A model generated the notes under the pieces. That model did no database searches, had not been told where the DNA came from, and saw only the letters and a list, made by a program, of their open reading frames with translations. A DNA stretch of 64,000 nucleotides from Plantibacter sp. Leaf314 (GTDB lineage: Bacteria > Actinomycetota > Actinomycetes > Actinomycetales > Microbacteriaceae), in contig NZ_LMOB01000001.1 of assembly GCF_001423185.1 (NCBI RefSeq), positions 1,268,875 to 1,332,874 of the forward strand, read 5' to 3'. Position numbers and translations under genes: made by a program. This document shows positions 21,341-30,787 of the stretch, piece after piece (the first letter of the stretch is position 1; every line of letters begins with the position of its first letter).

Positions 21341-22531
21341 TTACGCGAGGACCTTCGTGACGGTGCCGGCGCCGACCGTGCGGCCACCCTCGCGGATGGC
21401 GTAGCCGAGGCCGACCTCCATGGCGATGGGCTGGATCAGCTCAACGGTCATGTCGGTGGTGTCGCCAGGCATGACCATCTCGGTGCCCTCGGGCAGCGTG
21501 ATGACGCCGGTGACGTCGGTGGTGCGGAAGTAGAACTGCGGACGGTAGTTCGCGTAGAACGGGTTGTGACGCCCACCCTCATCCTTGGACAGGATGTACG
21601 CGGTGCCCTCGAAGTTCGTGTGCGGCGTGACCGAACCCGGCTTGACGACGACCTGGCCGCGCTCGACGTCTTCACGCTTCGTGCCACGGAGCAGGAGACC
21701 ACAGTTCTCGCCGGCCCATGCCTCGTCGAGCTGCTTGTGGAACATCTCGATACCCGTGACGATCGTCTTCTGCGTCGGGCGGATGCCGACGATCTCGACC
21801 TCGGAGTTGATCGCGAGCGTGCCACGCTCGGCGCGGCCCGTGACGACGGTTCCACGACCGGTGATCGTGAAGACGTCCTCGATCGGCATGAGGAAGGGCT
21901 TGTCCTTGTCGCGCACGGGGTCCGGGACGTTCTCGTCCACGGCGTCCATGAGGTCGAGGATGCTCTGGACCCACTTCTCGTCGCCCTCGAGCGCCTTGAG
22001 GCCCGAAACGCGGACGACCGGAGCGTCCTCAGCGAAGCCCTGCGAGGCGAGGAGCTCGGAGACCTCGAGCTCGACGAGCTCCAGGATCTCCTCGTCGTCG
22101 ACCATGTCGGACTTGTTCAGCGCGACGAGCAGGTAGGGGACGCCGACCTGCTTGGCGAGCAGCACGTGCTCACGCGTCTGTGCCATCGGGCCGTCAGTGG
22201 CGGCGACGACCAGGATCGCGCCGTCCATCTGCGCAGCACCGGTGATCATGTTCTTGATGTAGTCGGCGTGACCCGGGGCGTCGACGTGCGCGTAGTGGCG
22301 CTTCGGCGTCTCGTACTCGACGTGCGAGATGTTGATCGTGATACCACGCTGACGCTCTTCCGGCGCGGAGTCGATCGACGCGAAGTCGCGCTGCACGTTG
22401 GTCGCGGACGGGAACTTGTCCGCCAGGACCTTCGAGATCGCCGCGGTGAGCGTGGTCTTGCCGTGGTCGACGTGACCGATCGTTCCGATGTTGACGTGCG
22501 GCTTGGTCCGCTCGAACTTGGCCTTTGCCAC
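21341..22531 (-). CDS. tuf: Elongation factor Tu
   Basis: EF-Tu (396 aa) delivers aminoacyl-tRNA to the ribosome. G motifs are GHVDHGKTT (G1), DAPGHADY (G3) and NKSD (G4), with effector segment [12 protein letters not shown]. It starts at GTG 22531 with GGAGGA upstream. Single copy in this window, last gene of the str operon. Confidence 0.99.
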   Translation of the reverse strand: MAKAKFERTKPHVNIGTIGHVDHGKTTLTAAISKVLADKFPSATNVQRDFASIDSAPEERQRGITINISHVEYETPKRHYAHVDAPGHADYIKNMITGAAQMDGAILVVAATDGPMAQTREHVLLAKQVGVPYLLVALNKSDMVDDEEILELVELEVSELLASQGFAEDAPVVRVSGLKALEGDEKWVQSILDLMDAVDENVPDPVRDKDKPFLMPIEDVFTITGRGTVVTGRAERGTLAINSEVEIVGIRPTQKTIVTGIEMFHKQLDEAWAGENCGLLLRGTKREDVERGQVVVKPGSVTPHTNFEGTAYILSKDEGGRHNPFYANYRPQFYFRTTDVTGVITLPEGTEMVMPGDTTDMTVELIQPIAMEVGLGYAIREGGRTVGAGTVTKVLA

Positions 22532-22619
22532 TGTGAGTCCTCCTCAGGACGTTGTGCGGGGCGGCGGGCACCATTCGATGCCCGACGCACTGCAGGGATG
22601 TGTATTCATGTTACGCGAT

Positions 22620-22647
22620 CCGGCTGGGTGTTCGCACACCCGGCCGG
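22620..22647 (-). repeat. Intercistronic hairpin between fusA and tuf
   Basis: Arms CCGGCTGGGTGT/ACACCCGGCCGG pair over 12 positions with one mismatch around a TCGC loop. It lies 26 bp past the fusA stop. It may tune the fusA:tuf ratio by partial termination or mRNA protection. Confidence 0.65.
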
Positions 22648-22672
22648 ACCGCGGTGAAGAGAGAGTGAGTGA

Positions 22673-24787
22673 CTACTCGCCCTTGTTCTTCTGGATGATC
22701 TCGTCGGCGACAGCCTTCGGGACCTCCGCGTAGCTCTCGAAGGTCATCGAGTACACGGCACGACCAGAGGTCTTCGACCGGAGGTCGCCGATGTAGCCGA
22801 ACATCTCGGAGAGCGGGACGTTGGCACGGATCACCTTGACGCCGGTGGCGTCGTCCATGGACTGGATCTGTCCACGACGGGAGTTCAGGTCACCGATGAC
22901 GTCGCCCATGTACTCCTCAGGAGTACGGACCTCGACCGCCATGAGCGGTTCGAGGAGGACGGGGTTGGCACGCGAGTAGGCCTCCTTGAGACCCATCGAG
23001 CCGGCGATCTTGAACGCCATCTCCGAGGAGTCGACGTCGTGCGCCGCACCATCGGTGACGATCGCCTTGACACCCACGACCGGGTAGCCGGCGAGGCCAC
23101 CGACCTGCAGGGCGTCCTGGAAGCCGGCGTCGATCGACGGGATGTACTCGCGCGGGATGCGACCACCGGTCACGGCGTTCACGAACTCGTAGGTCGTCTC
23201 CGGAGTGACGTCCATCGGCTCCAGATCGAACTGGATCTTCGCGAACTGACCCGAACCACCGGTCTGCTTCTTGTGCGTGTAGCCGTACTTCTCGACCTTG
23301 CGCTTGATGGTCTCGCGGTACGCGACCTGGGGCTTGCCCACGTTGGCCTCGACGTTGAACTCGCGCTTCATGCGGTCGACCAGGATGTCGAGGTGGAGCT
23401 CGCCCATGCCCTTGATGACGGTCTGGCCGGTCTCGGTGTTCTGCTCGGTGCGGAACGTCGGGTCCTCTTCGGCCAGCTTTTGGATCGCGGTGCCCAGCTT
23501 CTCCTGGTCGGCCTTGGTCTTCGGCTCGATCGCGACCTCGATGACGGGCTCCGGGAAGCTCATCGACTCGAGGACGACCTGGTTCTGCGGGTCGGACAGG
23601 GTGTCACCGGTGGTGGTGTCCTTCAGGCCGATGACCGCGTAGATGTGACCGGCGGTGACGAAGTCGACCGGGTTCTCTTTGTTGGCGTGCATCTGGAAGA
23701 TCTTCCCGATGCGCTCCTTCTTGCCCTTGGTGGAGTTGATGATCTGCGCACCCGAGTCGAGACGACCCGAGTAGACGCGGACGTACGTCAGGCGACCGAA
23801 GAACGGGTGCACGGCCACCTTGAACGCGAGCGCGGTGAAGGGCTCGGTCGAGTCGGGGTGACGCTCCACGACCTTCTCCTCGTCGCGAGCGTCGTGCGCC
23901 TCGATGGCGGGGACGTCGAGCGGGGAGGGCAGGTAGTCGATGACCGCGTCGAGCATCGGCTGGACGCCGCGGTTCTTGAACGCCGAGCCACAGAGGACCG
24001 GGTACATGGTGCTGGTGATGGTGAGGTGACGGATCGCGGCCTTGATCTCCGCGACGGTCAGCTCTTCGCCACCGAAGTACTTCTCCATGAGTGCGTCGTC
24101 GGTCTCGGCGACGGCCTCGAGGAGCGCGGTGCGGTACTCGGCCGCCTTCTCCTTGAGGTCTTCCGGGATCTCCTCGATGGCGTACTTGGCGCCCATCTCG
24201 ACGTCACCCTTGGCGTCTCCACGCCAGGTGAGTGCGCGCATCTCGACCAGGTCGACGACGCCCTCGAAGTTGGACTCTGCACCGATCGGCAGCTGGATGA
24301 CCAGCGGCTTGGCGCCGAGGCGGCTGATGATGGTGTCTACCGTGAAGTAGAAGTCGGCGCCCAGCTTGTCCATCTTGTTGACGAAGCAGATGCGCGGGAC
24401 GTCGTACTTGTCGGCCTGACGCCAGACGGTCTCGGACTGGGGCTCGACGCCCTCCTTGCCGTCGAACACGGCGACGGCGCCGTCGAGGACGCGGAGCGAA
24501 CGCTCGACCTCGACCGTGAAGTCGACGTGGCCGGGGGTGTCGATGATGTTGATCTGGTTCTTGTTCCAGAAGCACGTCGTCGCGGCGGACGTGATCGTGA
24601 TGCCGCGCTCCTGCTCCTGCGCCATCCAGTCCATCGTCGACGCACCGTCGTGGGTCTCGCCGATCTTGTGGTTGACGCCCGTGTAGAACAGGATGCGCTC
24701 GGTGGTGGTGGTCTTGCCGGCATCGATGTGGGCCATGATGCCGATGTTGCGGACCTTGTTCAGGTCGGTGAGCACGTCTTGTGCCAC
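22673..24787 (-). CDS. fusA: Elongation factor G
   Basis: EF-G (704 aa) drives ribosomal translocation and, with RRF, recycling. GTPase motifs [17 protein letters not shown] and [10 protein letters not shown] are present, with effector region [12 protein letters not shown] and domain IV/V ([14 protein letters not shown]). It starts at GTG 24787 behind GGAGG. Confidence 0.99.
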   Translation of the reverse strand: MAQDVLTDLNKVRNIGIMAHIDAGKTTTTERILFYTGVNHKIGETHDGASTMDWMAQEQERGITITSAATTCFWNKNQINIIDTPGHVDFTVEVERSLRVLDGAVAVFDGKEGVEPQSETVWRQADKYDVPRICFVNKMDKLGADFYFTVDTIISRLGAKPLVIQLPIGAESNFEGVVDLVEMRALTWRGDAKGDVEMGAKYAIEEIPEDLKEKAAEYRTALLEAVAETDDALMEKYFGGEELTVAEIKAAIRHLTITSTMYPVLCGSAFKNRGVQPMLDAVIDYLPSPLDVPAIEAHDARDEEKVVERHPDSTEPFTALAFKVAVHPFFGRLTYVRVYSGRLDSGAQIINSTKGKKERIGKIFQMHANKENPVDFVTAGHIYAVIGLKDTTTGDTLSDPQNQVVLESMSFPEPVIEVAIEPKTKADQEKLGTAIQKLAEEDPTFRTEQNTETGQTVIKGMGELHLDILVDRMKREFNVEANVGKPQVAYRETIKRKVEKYGYTHKKQTGGSGQFAKIQFDLEPMDVTPETTYEFVNAVTGGRIPREYIPSIDAGFQDALQVGGLAGYPVVGVKAIVTDGAAHDVDSSEMAFKIAGSMGLKEAYSRANPVLLEPLMAVEVRTPEEYMGDVIGDLNSRRGQIQSMDDATGVKVIRANVPLSEMFGYIGDLRSKTSGRAVYSMTFESYAEVPKAVADEIIQKNKGE

Positions 24788-24830
24788 GGGGTCCTCCGGG
24801 GATAGGTAGGGGTGAGCTGATTCACTCGGT

Positions 24831-24865
24831 GATGCGAGGGCGGACGGATCGTCCGCCCTCGCATC
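24831..24865 (-). repeat. Intercistronic hairpin between rpsG and fusA
   Basis: Perfect 16-bp arms GATGCGAGGGCGGACG/CGTCCGCCCTCGCATC around GAT. It begins about 10 bp after the rpsG stop and 44 bp before fusA. Terminator-strength, yet inside the operon, so likely an attenuator or mRNA 3'-end stabiliser for rpsL-rpsG. Confidence 0.8.
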
Positions 24866-24874
24866 GGGCGGCGA

Positions 24875-25345
24875 CTACCAGCGGTAGTGCGCGAACGCCT
24901 TGTTCGACTCGGCCATCTTGTGCGTGTCTTCACGACGCTTGACGGCTGCACCGAGACCGTTCGATGCGTCGAGGATCTCGTTCTGGAGACGCTCGGTCAT
25001 CGTCTTCTCGCGGCGGCCCTTCGCGTAGCTCACGAGCCAGCGGAGAGCGAGGGTGTTGGCGCGGTGAGGCTTGACCTCGACCGGCACCTGGTAGGTGGAA
25101 CCACCGACGCGGCGCGAACGCACCTCGAGGGTCGGACGGACGTTGTCGAGCGCCTTCTTGAGCGTGACGACGGCATCCTGCTGGTTCTTGGCGGTGACGC
25201 CTTCGAGTGCGTCGTAGACGATGCGCTCAGCGAGGCCCTTCTTGCCGTCCAGCAGGATCTTGTTGACGAGCTGGCTGACGATGGGGGCGCCGTAAACGGG
25301 ATCGGCGACGACGGGGCGCTTCGGAGCTGGACCCTTGCGAGGCAT
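24875..25345 (-). CDS. rpsG: 30S ribosomal protein S7
   Basis: S7 (156 aa) starts assembly of the 30S head and lies at the mRNA exit. It starts [20 protein letters not shown], and the core [20 protein letters not shown] is conserved. ATG shares a base with the rpsL stop (TAATG). Confidence 0.98.
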   Translation of the reverse strand: MPRKGPAPKRPVVADPVYGAPIVSQLVNKILLDGKKGLAERIVYDALEGVTAKNQQDAVVTLKKALDNVRPTLEVRSRRVGGSTYQVPVEVKPHRANTLALRWLVSYAKGRREKTMTERLQNEILDASNGLGAAVKRREDTHKMAESNKAFAHYRW

Positions 25346-25719
25346 TACTTCTTCTCCATCTTCGCGCCGTAGCGGCTGCGAGCCTGCTTGCGGTTCTTGA
25401 CGGCCTGCGTGTCCAGGGCGCCACGGACGATCTTGTAACGGACACCCGGGAGGTCCTTCACACGACCGCCACGGACCAGGACCAGCGAGTGCTCCTGGAG
25501 GTTGTGGCCCTCACCGGGGATGTACGCGGTGACCTCGGTACCGTTGCGCAGCTTCACGCGGGCGACCTTGCGCATCGCCGAGTTCGGCTTCTTCGGGGTG
25601 GTGGTGTACACGCGGGTGCACACACCCGCCTGCTGCGGGTTGCTCTTCAGGGCGGGCGCCTTGGTCTTGACGACCTTGGGGCTGCGGCCCTTCCGAACCA
25701 ACTGCTGAATGGTTGGCAC
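25345..25719 (-). CDS. rpsL: 30S ribosomal protein S12
   Basis: S12 (124 aa) sits at the decoding centre. It starts at GTG 25719 behind AAGGAG; the protein begins [20 protein letters not shown]. The streptomycin-relevant lysines in [11 protein letters not shown] and [12 protein letters not shown] are the wild-type residues. First gene of the str operon, with a leader of about 260 nt. Confidence 0.98.
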   Translation of the reverse strand: MPTIQQLVRKGRSPKVVKTKAPALKSNPQQAGVCTRVYTTTPKKPNSAMRKVARVKLRNGTEVTAYIPGEGHNLQEHSLVLVRGGRVKDLPGVRYKIVRGALDTQAVKNRKQARSRYGAKMEKK

Positions 25720-25985
25720 TACTAGCTCCTTGATGATGACTGCACGGTGACAGTGGTACTGCAGCATTCGTGGGCCGGTCTCCCGGATCACGAGGTCGTA
25801 TGGACCCACCGGCGCCGCGCGAATGCGCGTCGCTTGGATGGTGGGTATGCCGTGGGGGCGATCGACTGCCGGGACCAGCCCGGCCGGGATCCACCCGATG
25901 GTGCGAGACGGGCGTCCGCTCCGCGAGTCACCCTCCGAGGAAGGCGGACAGCACGAGAGCGCACGACAGTGCGCACACCCAACCA
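25720..25985 (-). promoter_or_regulatory. Long untranslated leader of the str operon
   Basis: About 260 nt lie between the predicted start near 25979 and rpsL. A frame stays open through it, but its codons do not resemble any protein and family length places rpsL at 25719. No riboswitch class was recognised. Confidence 0.5.
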
Positions 25986-26014
25986 AGACTAGCCCGAGCC
26001 GGAGCTGCGGTCAA
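25986..26014 (-). promoter_or_regulatory. Predicted strong promoter of the str operon
   Basis: TTGACC (26009-26014) and TAGTCT (25986-25991) on the minus strand are separated by exactly 17 bp. It lies directly downstream of the previous gene's terminator. Confidence 0.8.
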
Positions 26015-26019
26015 ACGAC

Positions 26020-26054
26020 GACGACCCCTGGAAGCCGTGCTCCCAGGGGTCGTC
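26020..26054 (-). terminator. Terminator of the Gln/Tyr-rich protein gene
   Basis: 12-bp perfect arms GACGACCCCTGG/CCAGGGGTCGTC, then one mismatch and AGC/GCT closing on CGT. It follows the stop at 26066 by 11 bp and insulates the accessory block from the str operon promoter. Confidence 0.85.
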
Positions 26055-26065
26055 CAGCTGTCGGT

Positions 26066-27529
26066 CTACGGCAGGGGGACGAACGTCGCGCCCTCGTCCG
26101 TGAACCCCTCGACCGTGCCGCCGACGTTGAAGTCGACGGGGCCGCCGCCGCCGGGGCCGGTCTGGCCGGTGGCCGGGTCGGTGAGGGTGCACGTCATCGA
26201 CATGCGCCCGACGGTCTCCGATTCGACGCTCCACCCGGTGCCGTTGAACTCGCCGACCGTGAAGGTCGGGCGGGTGTCGAACGTCCAGGTCACGCCGGAG
26301 GGGGTGTAGCCGGTGGCGTTGCGGATCTCGTAGGGGCAACCGGTCGGCGCGATCTCGGTCGACGCTCCGCAGCCGTCGATGTAGGTGTTGACGGCTTCCT
26401 CGATCGCCGTCGTCCCGGCGTCGGTGAGCGCGACCGAGAGGGTGGCCGGCTCAGCCGTCTGTCCGTAGCCGAGCGCCGTCGCGGTCGTGGCCTCAGCCGA
26501 GTACCAGTCGCTCTCACTGAGGGCGACGTCGTAGGTGCCCGGGAGCGCCCGCAGCTGGTAGGAGCCTTCGGCGATCGGCTCGACGTCCGTCAGGTCCACC
26601 CCGCCGACGGTCGCGACGGCGTCATCCGGTGCGACCACGTCGACCTGGACGGTACTGAGCTCGGGCGCCTCGAGCTTCCACTTGTCGAAGAGCACGGCGT
26701 CCTTCCCGACCTTCGTGAGCGTGAACTCCTGGTCGACGCTCTCGCCGCCCTGGGTGAGTCGTGCCTGCACCGTCGCGGTGTCGCCGCTCGTGGTCGTCTT
26801 GCCGATCGTGTACCCCGAGACCTTCCCCGAGGCCTCCTTGTACGCCTCGTCGGTCAGGAGCACGTCGGCGTCGGACACCTCGGTGCCGGAGAGCTTCAGC
26901 GCCTCCTCGGCGTCGCCCGCCTTCAGCGCGTCGAGGTAAGCCTTGACCGTGACCTCGGGCGCATGGAGCGAGTTGCCGATGCTCACGCCGACGATGCCGC
27001 CGACGATGATGAGCAGGAGCGCGCTGCCACCGGCGATGATGCCGGTCAGGCCCTTCTTCGACAGTTTCTTCTTGGGCGGCTGACCGGCACCGCCGTCGTA
27101 CGAACCGCCGCCCTGGCCGTACGGTGCCTGGCCGTACCCGCCCGGTGCCTGTGCGTACTGTTCAGTGGGCTGCTGGCCGTACTGGCCCGTGTCCTGCTGG
27201 CCGTACTGACCCGTCTGCCCATACTGGCCCGTCTGGCCGTACTGACCGGACTGCTGGCTGTACTGACCCGACTGCTGTCCGTACTGACCGGTCTGCTGGC
27301 CGTACTGGCCCTGCTGCTGACCGTACTGGCCGGACTGCTGGTCGCCGGACCCCGACGGCTGCGTCGGCGACTGCCCGTAGGGCGACTGCTGGCCGGACTG
27401 CCCCGTCGGGTGCTGGCCCGAGGCGGAGGACTGCGGGCCGTTGCCCTGCCAGCCCTGCTGCGGGTCGGGCTGAGCGGGCGGCTGCTGCCACTGGGGCTGC
27501 TGCGGGTTCTGATCTCCTGGACCGGTCAT
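26066..27529 (-). CDS. Membrane protein with Gln/Gly/Tyr-rich cytoplasmic repeat domain
   Basis: The 487-residue protein has three parts. Residues 1-150 are low complexity, with about ten GQYGQQ-like repeats (about 67-120), and resemble prion-like disordered domains. KKKLSKK then leads into a single membrane segment (about 161-185). The outer part (about 187-487) begins PEVTVKAYLDALKAGDAEEAL, the pattern of a helical-cone (DUF4878/NTF2-like) domain, followed by domains of unknown fold with two cysteines around CGASTEIAPTGC. ATG 27529 gives this layout; the open frame upstream has no family features. Its promoter carries the palindrome shared with the secretion operons, which links it to that system. 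Function unknown. Confidence 0.75.
   Translation of the reverse strand: MTGPGDQNPQQPQWQQPPAQPDPQQGWQGNGPQSSASGQHPTGQSGQQSPYGQSPTQPSGSGDQQSGQYGQQQGQYGQQTGQYGQQSGQYSQQSGQYGQTGQYGQTGQYGQQDTGQYGQQPTEQYAQAPGGYGQAPYGQGGGSYDGGAGQPPKKKLSKKGLTGIIAGGSALLLIIVGGIVGVSIGNSLHAPEVTVKAYLDALKAGDAEEALKLSGTEVSDADVLLTDEAYKEASGKVSGYTIGKTTTSGDTATVQARLTQGGESVDQEFTLTKVGKDAVLFDKWKLEAPELSTVQVDVVAPDDAVATVGGVDLTDVEPIAEGSYQLRALPGTYDVALSESDWYSAEATTATALGYGQTAEPATLSVALTDAGTTAIEEAVNTYIDGCGASTEIAPTGCPYEIRNATGYTPSGVTWTFDTRPTFTVGEFNGTGWSVESETVGRMSMTCTLTDPATGQTGPGGGGPVDFNVGGTVEGFTDEGATFVPLP
27170..27331 (-). repeat. Degenerate GQYGQQ-coding repeat tract
   Basis: Tandem units of about 18-21 bp built on the plus-strand theme ctgctggccgtactg encode GQYGQQ, GQYGQT, GQYSQQ and so on. 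Copy number is likely to vary between strains through slippage. Confidence 0.8.
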
Positions 27530-27579
27530 GGTGTTGCGCCCCCAATGAGCATGGATCGTGCTGCTGACAAGTGCTCGAA

Positions 27580-27625
27580 AGTATAGTGACGCCTGTTGGA
27601 CAGCACGATGGGGAGATCTCCCCTC
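27580..27625 (-). promoter_or_regulatory. Palindrome-type promoter (a), upstream of the Gln/Tyr-rich protein
   Basis: The 18-bp site 27608-27625 reads ATGGGGAGATCTCCCCTC on the plus strand. It is followed on the minus strand by 22 bp and then TATACT (27580-27585). There is no -35 box. Predicted start near 27573, leader about 44 nt. Same layout as the sites at 47263-47308 and 55331-55376; here the outer arm differs at two positions. Confidence 0.65.
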
Positions 27626-27666
27626 CTGGGTCCGGGAAGACCCCGACGCCTCCCAGGCGGAGGCGA

Positions 27667-28308
27667 CTACCAGGGGGACGTCGGCGAATCGAGTTCGAGC
27701 GCGAGATCGTCGAGGAGCGCCGCCACCTGCGGTTCCACGTACCGTTCGATCGCGTCGTGGATGGCCCGGCGGTGTCCGATGAGGAGTTCGCACACCCGGC
27801 GACCGGTCTCGTTCGCGCACTGGTCGGCCAGGGCGATCTCGGTGCGCAACGCCTCCTTCGCGTCGTCCGACAGCGGCGGCGGGGGCGGCACGGCTCGCGC
27901 CTGGGACGCACCGAGCTCGGTCAGGGTGAAGAGGTACGGCTGGCCGGGATCCGGATCGGGGTCGAGCTGGAGTCCGTCGAACTCGGGGTCGAGCCCCTCC
28001 CCCGGCCGGTAGGCCCGCTGCGCCTCACGGAGGTCGGCCGCCCGCAGTTCAGCGCGCAGGATCGGCAGGTTCCGGTCCGTGTACTCCGCGACCGCGTGGT
28101 CGACGATCGTCTTCATGCGGGTCGCCAGGCCGTGTTGCACCTGATGCGGGACGTCGTCCACGAGGCCCGCGGCGCGGAGCACCGGTGAACCGATGCACCG
28201 TCGGCAGATCCTGGTGCGCCCGCGGTGCGCGGCGGGATGCCAGCGCGGCAACCACCGCAGCCAGGCGTCGACGGCCTGGCTCACCGTGGTCTCGAGCGAG
28301 CGCTCCAT
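27667..28308 (-). CDS. Conserved-context hypothetical protein
   Basis: I do not recognise this 213-residue protein. It is soluble-looking: Trp/Arg-rich N-terminus (AWLRWLPRWHPAAHRGRTRI), a CRRC pair about residue 37-40, a central charged region, a PPPPP linker and a helical C-terminal third (QVAALLDDLALELD). There is no signal peptide or membrane segment. It is the last gene downstream of the Fn3-MoxR-DUF58-transglutaminase-fold string and is probably co-transcribed with it. A start at GTG 28314 is also possible; neither has a strong ribosome-binding site. Confidence 0.6.
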   Translation of the reverse strand: MERSLETTVSQAVDAWLRWLPRWHPAAHRGRTRICRRCIGSPVLRAAGLVDDVPHQVQHGLATRMKTIVDHAVAEYTDRNLPILRAELRAADLREAQRAYRPGEGLDPEFDGLQLDPDPDPGQPYLFTLTELGASQARAVPPPPPLSDDAKEALRTEIALADQCANETGRRVCELLIGHRRAIHDAIERYVEPQVAALLDDLALELDSPTSPW

Positions 28309-28345
28309 ACTCACCGAGGGTAGCGCCTCGACGGCGGATCGGACC

Positions 28346-30787
28346 TCAGCGACGACCGTCGGCGCGCTGCCCGCCCGCGGACCGTCCCCGGAGGGACGAC
28401 GGCGGCTGCAGACGACTCACGATGCTGCGCTTCGCGCGGTACCGGAACCGACTCCGCTGGCGGGCGAACCAGCCGAGCGCCCCTTGGGCACGCGACGACT
28501 CCGCCTCGGACCGACGCCACAGTTCCTCGGCGGTCGCGTCGTCGACGTCCCGGCCGGAGAACACCGCGTCGTCGGTCGTCCCGGCGAGGGACGTCAGCGT
28601 CGTGGCTCCGTCCGGTTCCTGCGTGCCGAGGGCGGTCGCCGTGCTCGACCGGGTGGCCGCCGCCGGCACGCTGTACCCGAGTTCGGCGTAGCGGTCGACG
28701 AGTTCGTCCCACGCGCCGGCTGCCCGGCGGTCGCCGCTCCCGGCGCGCCGTCGCTTCGTGCGGCGACGCTTCGCGCCGGCGATGGCCAGGAGCGGGATGA
28801 CGTACAGCGACACCGGCACACCCACGACGAGGGCGACCCACCACACCCATTCCGGAATGACGAATCCGTCGTCCTTGTCGTCGTCGTCGCCGTCGTCGAT
28901 CGACGCCTCGGTCAGGAGGCTGTCGTCGAGGTTGTCGCTGCGCGGCGGCTGGCGCACCTGCGGCTGCGGCTCGGTCTTGGGCTTCGGGTCCTGGTCCTGC
29001 GGGATCTCCGTCTCGTCCGGCGTCGGCGAGAAGGCGACCCAGCCGTAACCCTCGAACGGCACCTCGACCCACGCGGTGACGTCGTCACCCACGACCTGCA
29101 CCGAACCCTGACCCTCGGTCACCTCGGGCGCGAAGCCCATGACGACCCGTGCGGGGTACCCGAGCGAGCGGGCCATGAGCGCGAACGCCGAGGCGTACTG
29201 CTCCTCGTCGCCCACCATCGGCGTGCGGGTGAAGAGCTCGGACATGCGGTCGGCGCCGTGGCCGGCCCGCGACGGCGAGCTGTCGGAGGCGAGGCCATGG
29301 CTGAGGAACCCCGTGGTGCGGAGCGTCTGCTCGATCCTCCGCAACTGTCCCATGGGCGTCGTCTCGGTCCCGACGAACTCGGAGGCCTTCGCGACGACGA
29401 TGTCGGGGATGTTGGTGACCGGGGGCAGGTCCACCGGGGCGGTCGGCGTCGTCGCGAGGAACGTGTCGCTCGGCACCGCCTGCGTCGTGGTCCGCTCCTC
29501 GTAGTCGTCGCCCTCCCCGAGGCCCGAGGTGATGACGGCGGCCCCGCTTTCGGCGTTGTAGCGGACGTCCTCGGATCGCTCCGACGCTTTGCCGTCGAGG
29601 GTGAACGCACTGGGGTAGCCGACGCTCGGCACCCAGATGTCGTCGTACCCGGTGACGTCGATGGACACGCGTCGGTCGCCGCCCTTCGTGATGAGCTGCG
29701 GCCCGGGGAGCTGATCACCGACGAGCTCGAAGGCACCGGACCCGTCGGTGGCCGTCGAGGGCCCGGACACGGTCCAGAGGCGCCCGTCATAGCTGTCCAT
29801 TGCCGCGAGCCGGATGCGGTCCCCCGGCTCGAGCCCGGTGGCTGTGAACAACTTCGTCTCGGCGAGGTCCTTCGTGTATTCGCGGAAGCCGGCGAGCGGA
29901 CTCGGGTACTCCAGGGGGTCGAACGGCGGCGTGACGACCTCGCGCAGGACGAAGCGCGAGTCCGCGGGCGGCGAGGCCACGACGGCCGCACCCCCGCCGA
30001 CGACCACGGCGACGGCCGCGAGGACCACGGTGCCGACGATCTTCTTGCGACGGAGGACCGCGGTGGTCGACGCGGCGGCGTTCTCCCCACGTCCGGCTCC
30101 CGGTCGCCAGCCCAGCCAGAGGAGGGCGATCAGCGCGAAGGCGATCCCCCGGACGGCGGCGAGGAACGGCGTCTGGGTCCCGAGGAGCACGCCGACCGCG
30201 TACAGGACGGTCGGGCCGACCAGGACGACGGCGCAGCGGACCGCGATCTGCGGGCGACGCGGCAGCCAGCGCACGGCGAGCACGGCGGACACGACGCCGA
30301 CGAGGAGCCCCGCCACGTACGGCAGGGTCATGATGTAGGCGGGCGCGCTCAGTGGTGTCTGGAGGGTGACGAAGTCCTTCCACCCGAAGACCGCACCGAT
30401 GCTGATCCCACCGAGCGTCCGCAGGTTCGGCAGGACCGCGAACGTCGCCGCCGACGGCATCGCGAGGGCGCTGCCGAAGAGGTAGAAGAGGAGGACGGTC
30501 GAGAGCCCCGTCAGGATGGCGTTCAACCGCAGCGCGTGTGACGCGACCCCCACCGCGAGTCCGAGCACCAGCCCGCCGAGGCCGGCGAGGAGGAACCCGG
30601 TGCCGCTGAGTGCGGCACCGAAGCCGAGCAGACCGATGGCCGCGAGGACGAACACCACCACGAGGTCGATCCAGGATCGACCGGGCAGCGGCCAGGGCGC
30701 GACGAACGTCGGGACGATGCCCTGCACGTCGACATCGGCGGCCGCGGACGGTGGACGCACGGTCGTGCGCTCGTCGACGCCGCTCAC
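28346..30787 (-). CDS. Transglutaminase-fold membrane protein lacking the catalytic triad (TgpA-like)
   Basis: The 813-residue protein matches the DUF3488/transglutaminase layout: about seven N-terminal membrane segments (residues 37-290), an outer transglutaminase-like domain, one C-terminal membrane segment (about 660-685) and a basic cytoplasmic tail. The catalytic region reads VGDEEQYASAFALMARSLG, where active relatives have a Cys in place of Glu528. The His position is Thr571 (VTAWVEVPFEGYGWV) and the Asp position is Ser587 (FSPTP). It is therefore probably not a peptidase or transglutaminase, but a binding or scaffold protein. GTG overlaps the DUF58 stop by four bases (GTGA). The Bifidobacterium PFNA cluster has a transglutaminase gene in the matching position. 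Confidence 0.85.
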   Translation of the reverse strand: MSGVDERTTVRPPSAAADVDVQGIVPTFVAPWPLPGRSWIDLVVVFVLAAIGLLGFGAALSGTGFLLAGLGGLVLGLAVGVASHALRLNAILTGLSTVLLFYLFGSALAMPSAATFAVLPNLRTLGGISIGAVFGWKDFVTLQTPLSAPAYIMTLPYVAGLLVGVVSAVLAVRWLPRRPQIAVRCAVVLVGPTVLYAVGVLLGTQTPFLAAVRGIAFALIALLWLGWRPGAGRGENAAASTTAVLRRKKIVGTVVLAAVAVVVGGGAAVVASPPADSRFVLREVVTPPFDPLEYPSPLAGFREYTKDLAETKLFTATGLEPGDRIRLAAMDSYDGRLWTVSGPSTATDGSGAFELVGDQLPGPQLITKGGDRRVSIDVTGYDDIWVPSVGYPSAFTLDGKASERSEDVRYNAESGAAVITSGLGEGDDYEERTTTQAVPSDTFLATTPTAPVDLPPVTNIPDIVVAKASEFVGTETTPMGQLRRIEQTLRTTGFLSHGLASDSSPSRAGHGADRMSELFTRTPMVGDEEQYASAFALMARSLGYPARVVMGFAPEVTEGQGSVQVVGDDVTAWVEVPFEGYGWVAFSPTPDETEIPQDQDPKPKTEPQPQVRQPPRSDNLDDSLLTEASIDDGDDDDKDDGFVIPEWVWWVALVVGVPVSLYVIPLLAIAGAKRRRTKRRRAGSGDRRAAGAWDELVDRYAELGYSVPAAATRSSTATALGTQEPDGATTLTSLAGTTDDAVFSGRDVDDATAEELWRRSEAESSRAQGALGWFARQRSRFRYRAKRSIVSRLQPPSSLRGRSAGGQRADGRR

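Noticed and set aside
27608..27625. The GGGGAGATCTCCCC-type palindromes read as terminators of the upstream genes
   Set aside because: Arms only two bases apart cannot form a stable RNA loop without losing pairs, there is no U-tract, and the fixed 22-bp distance to a -10-like box in three places favours a DNA site.
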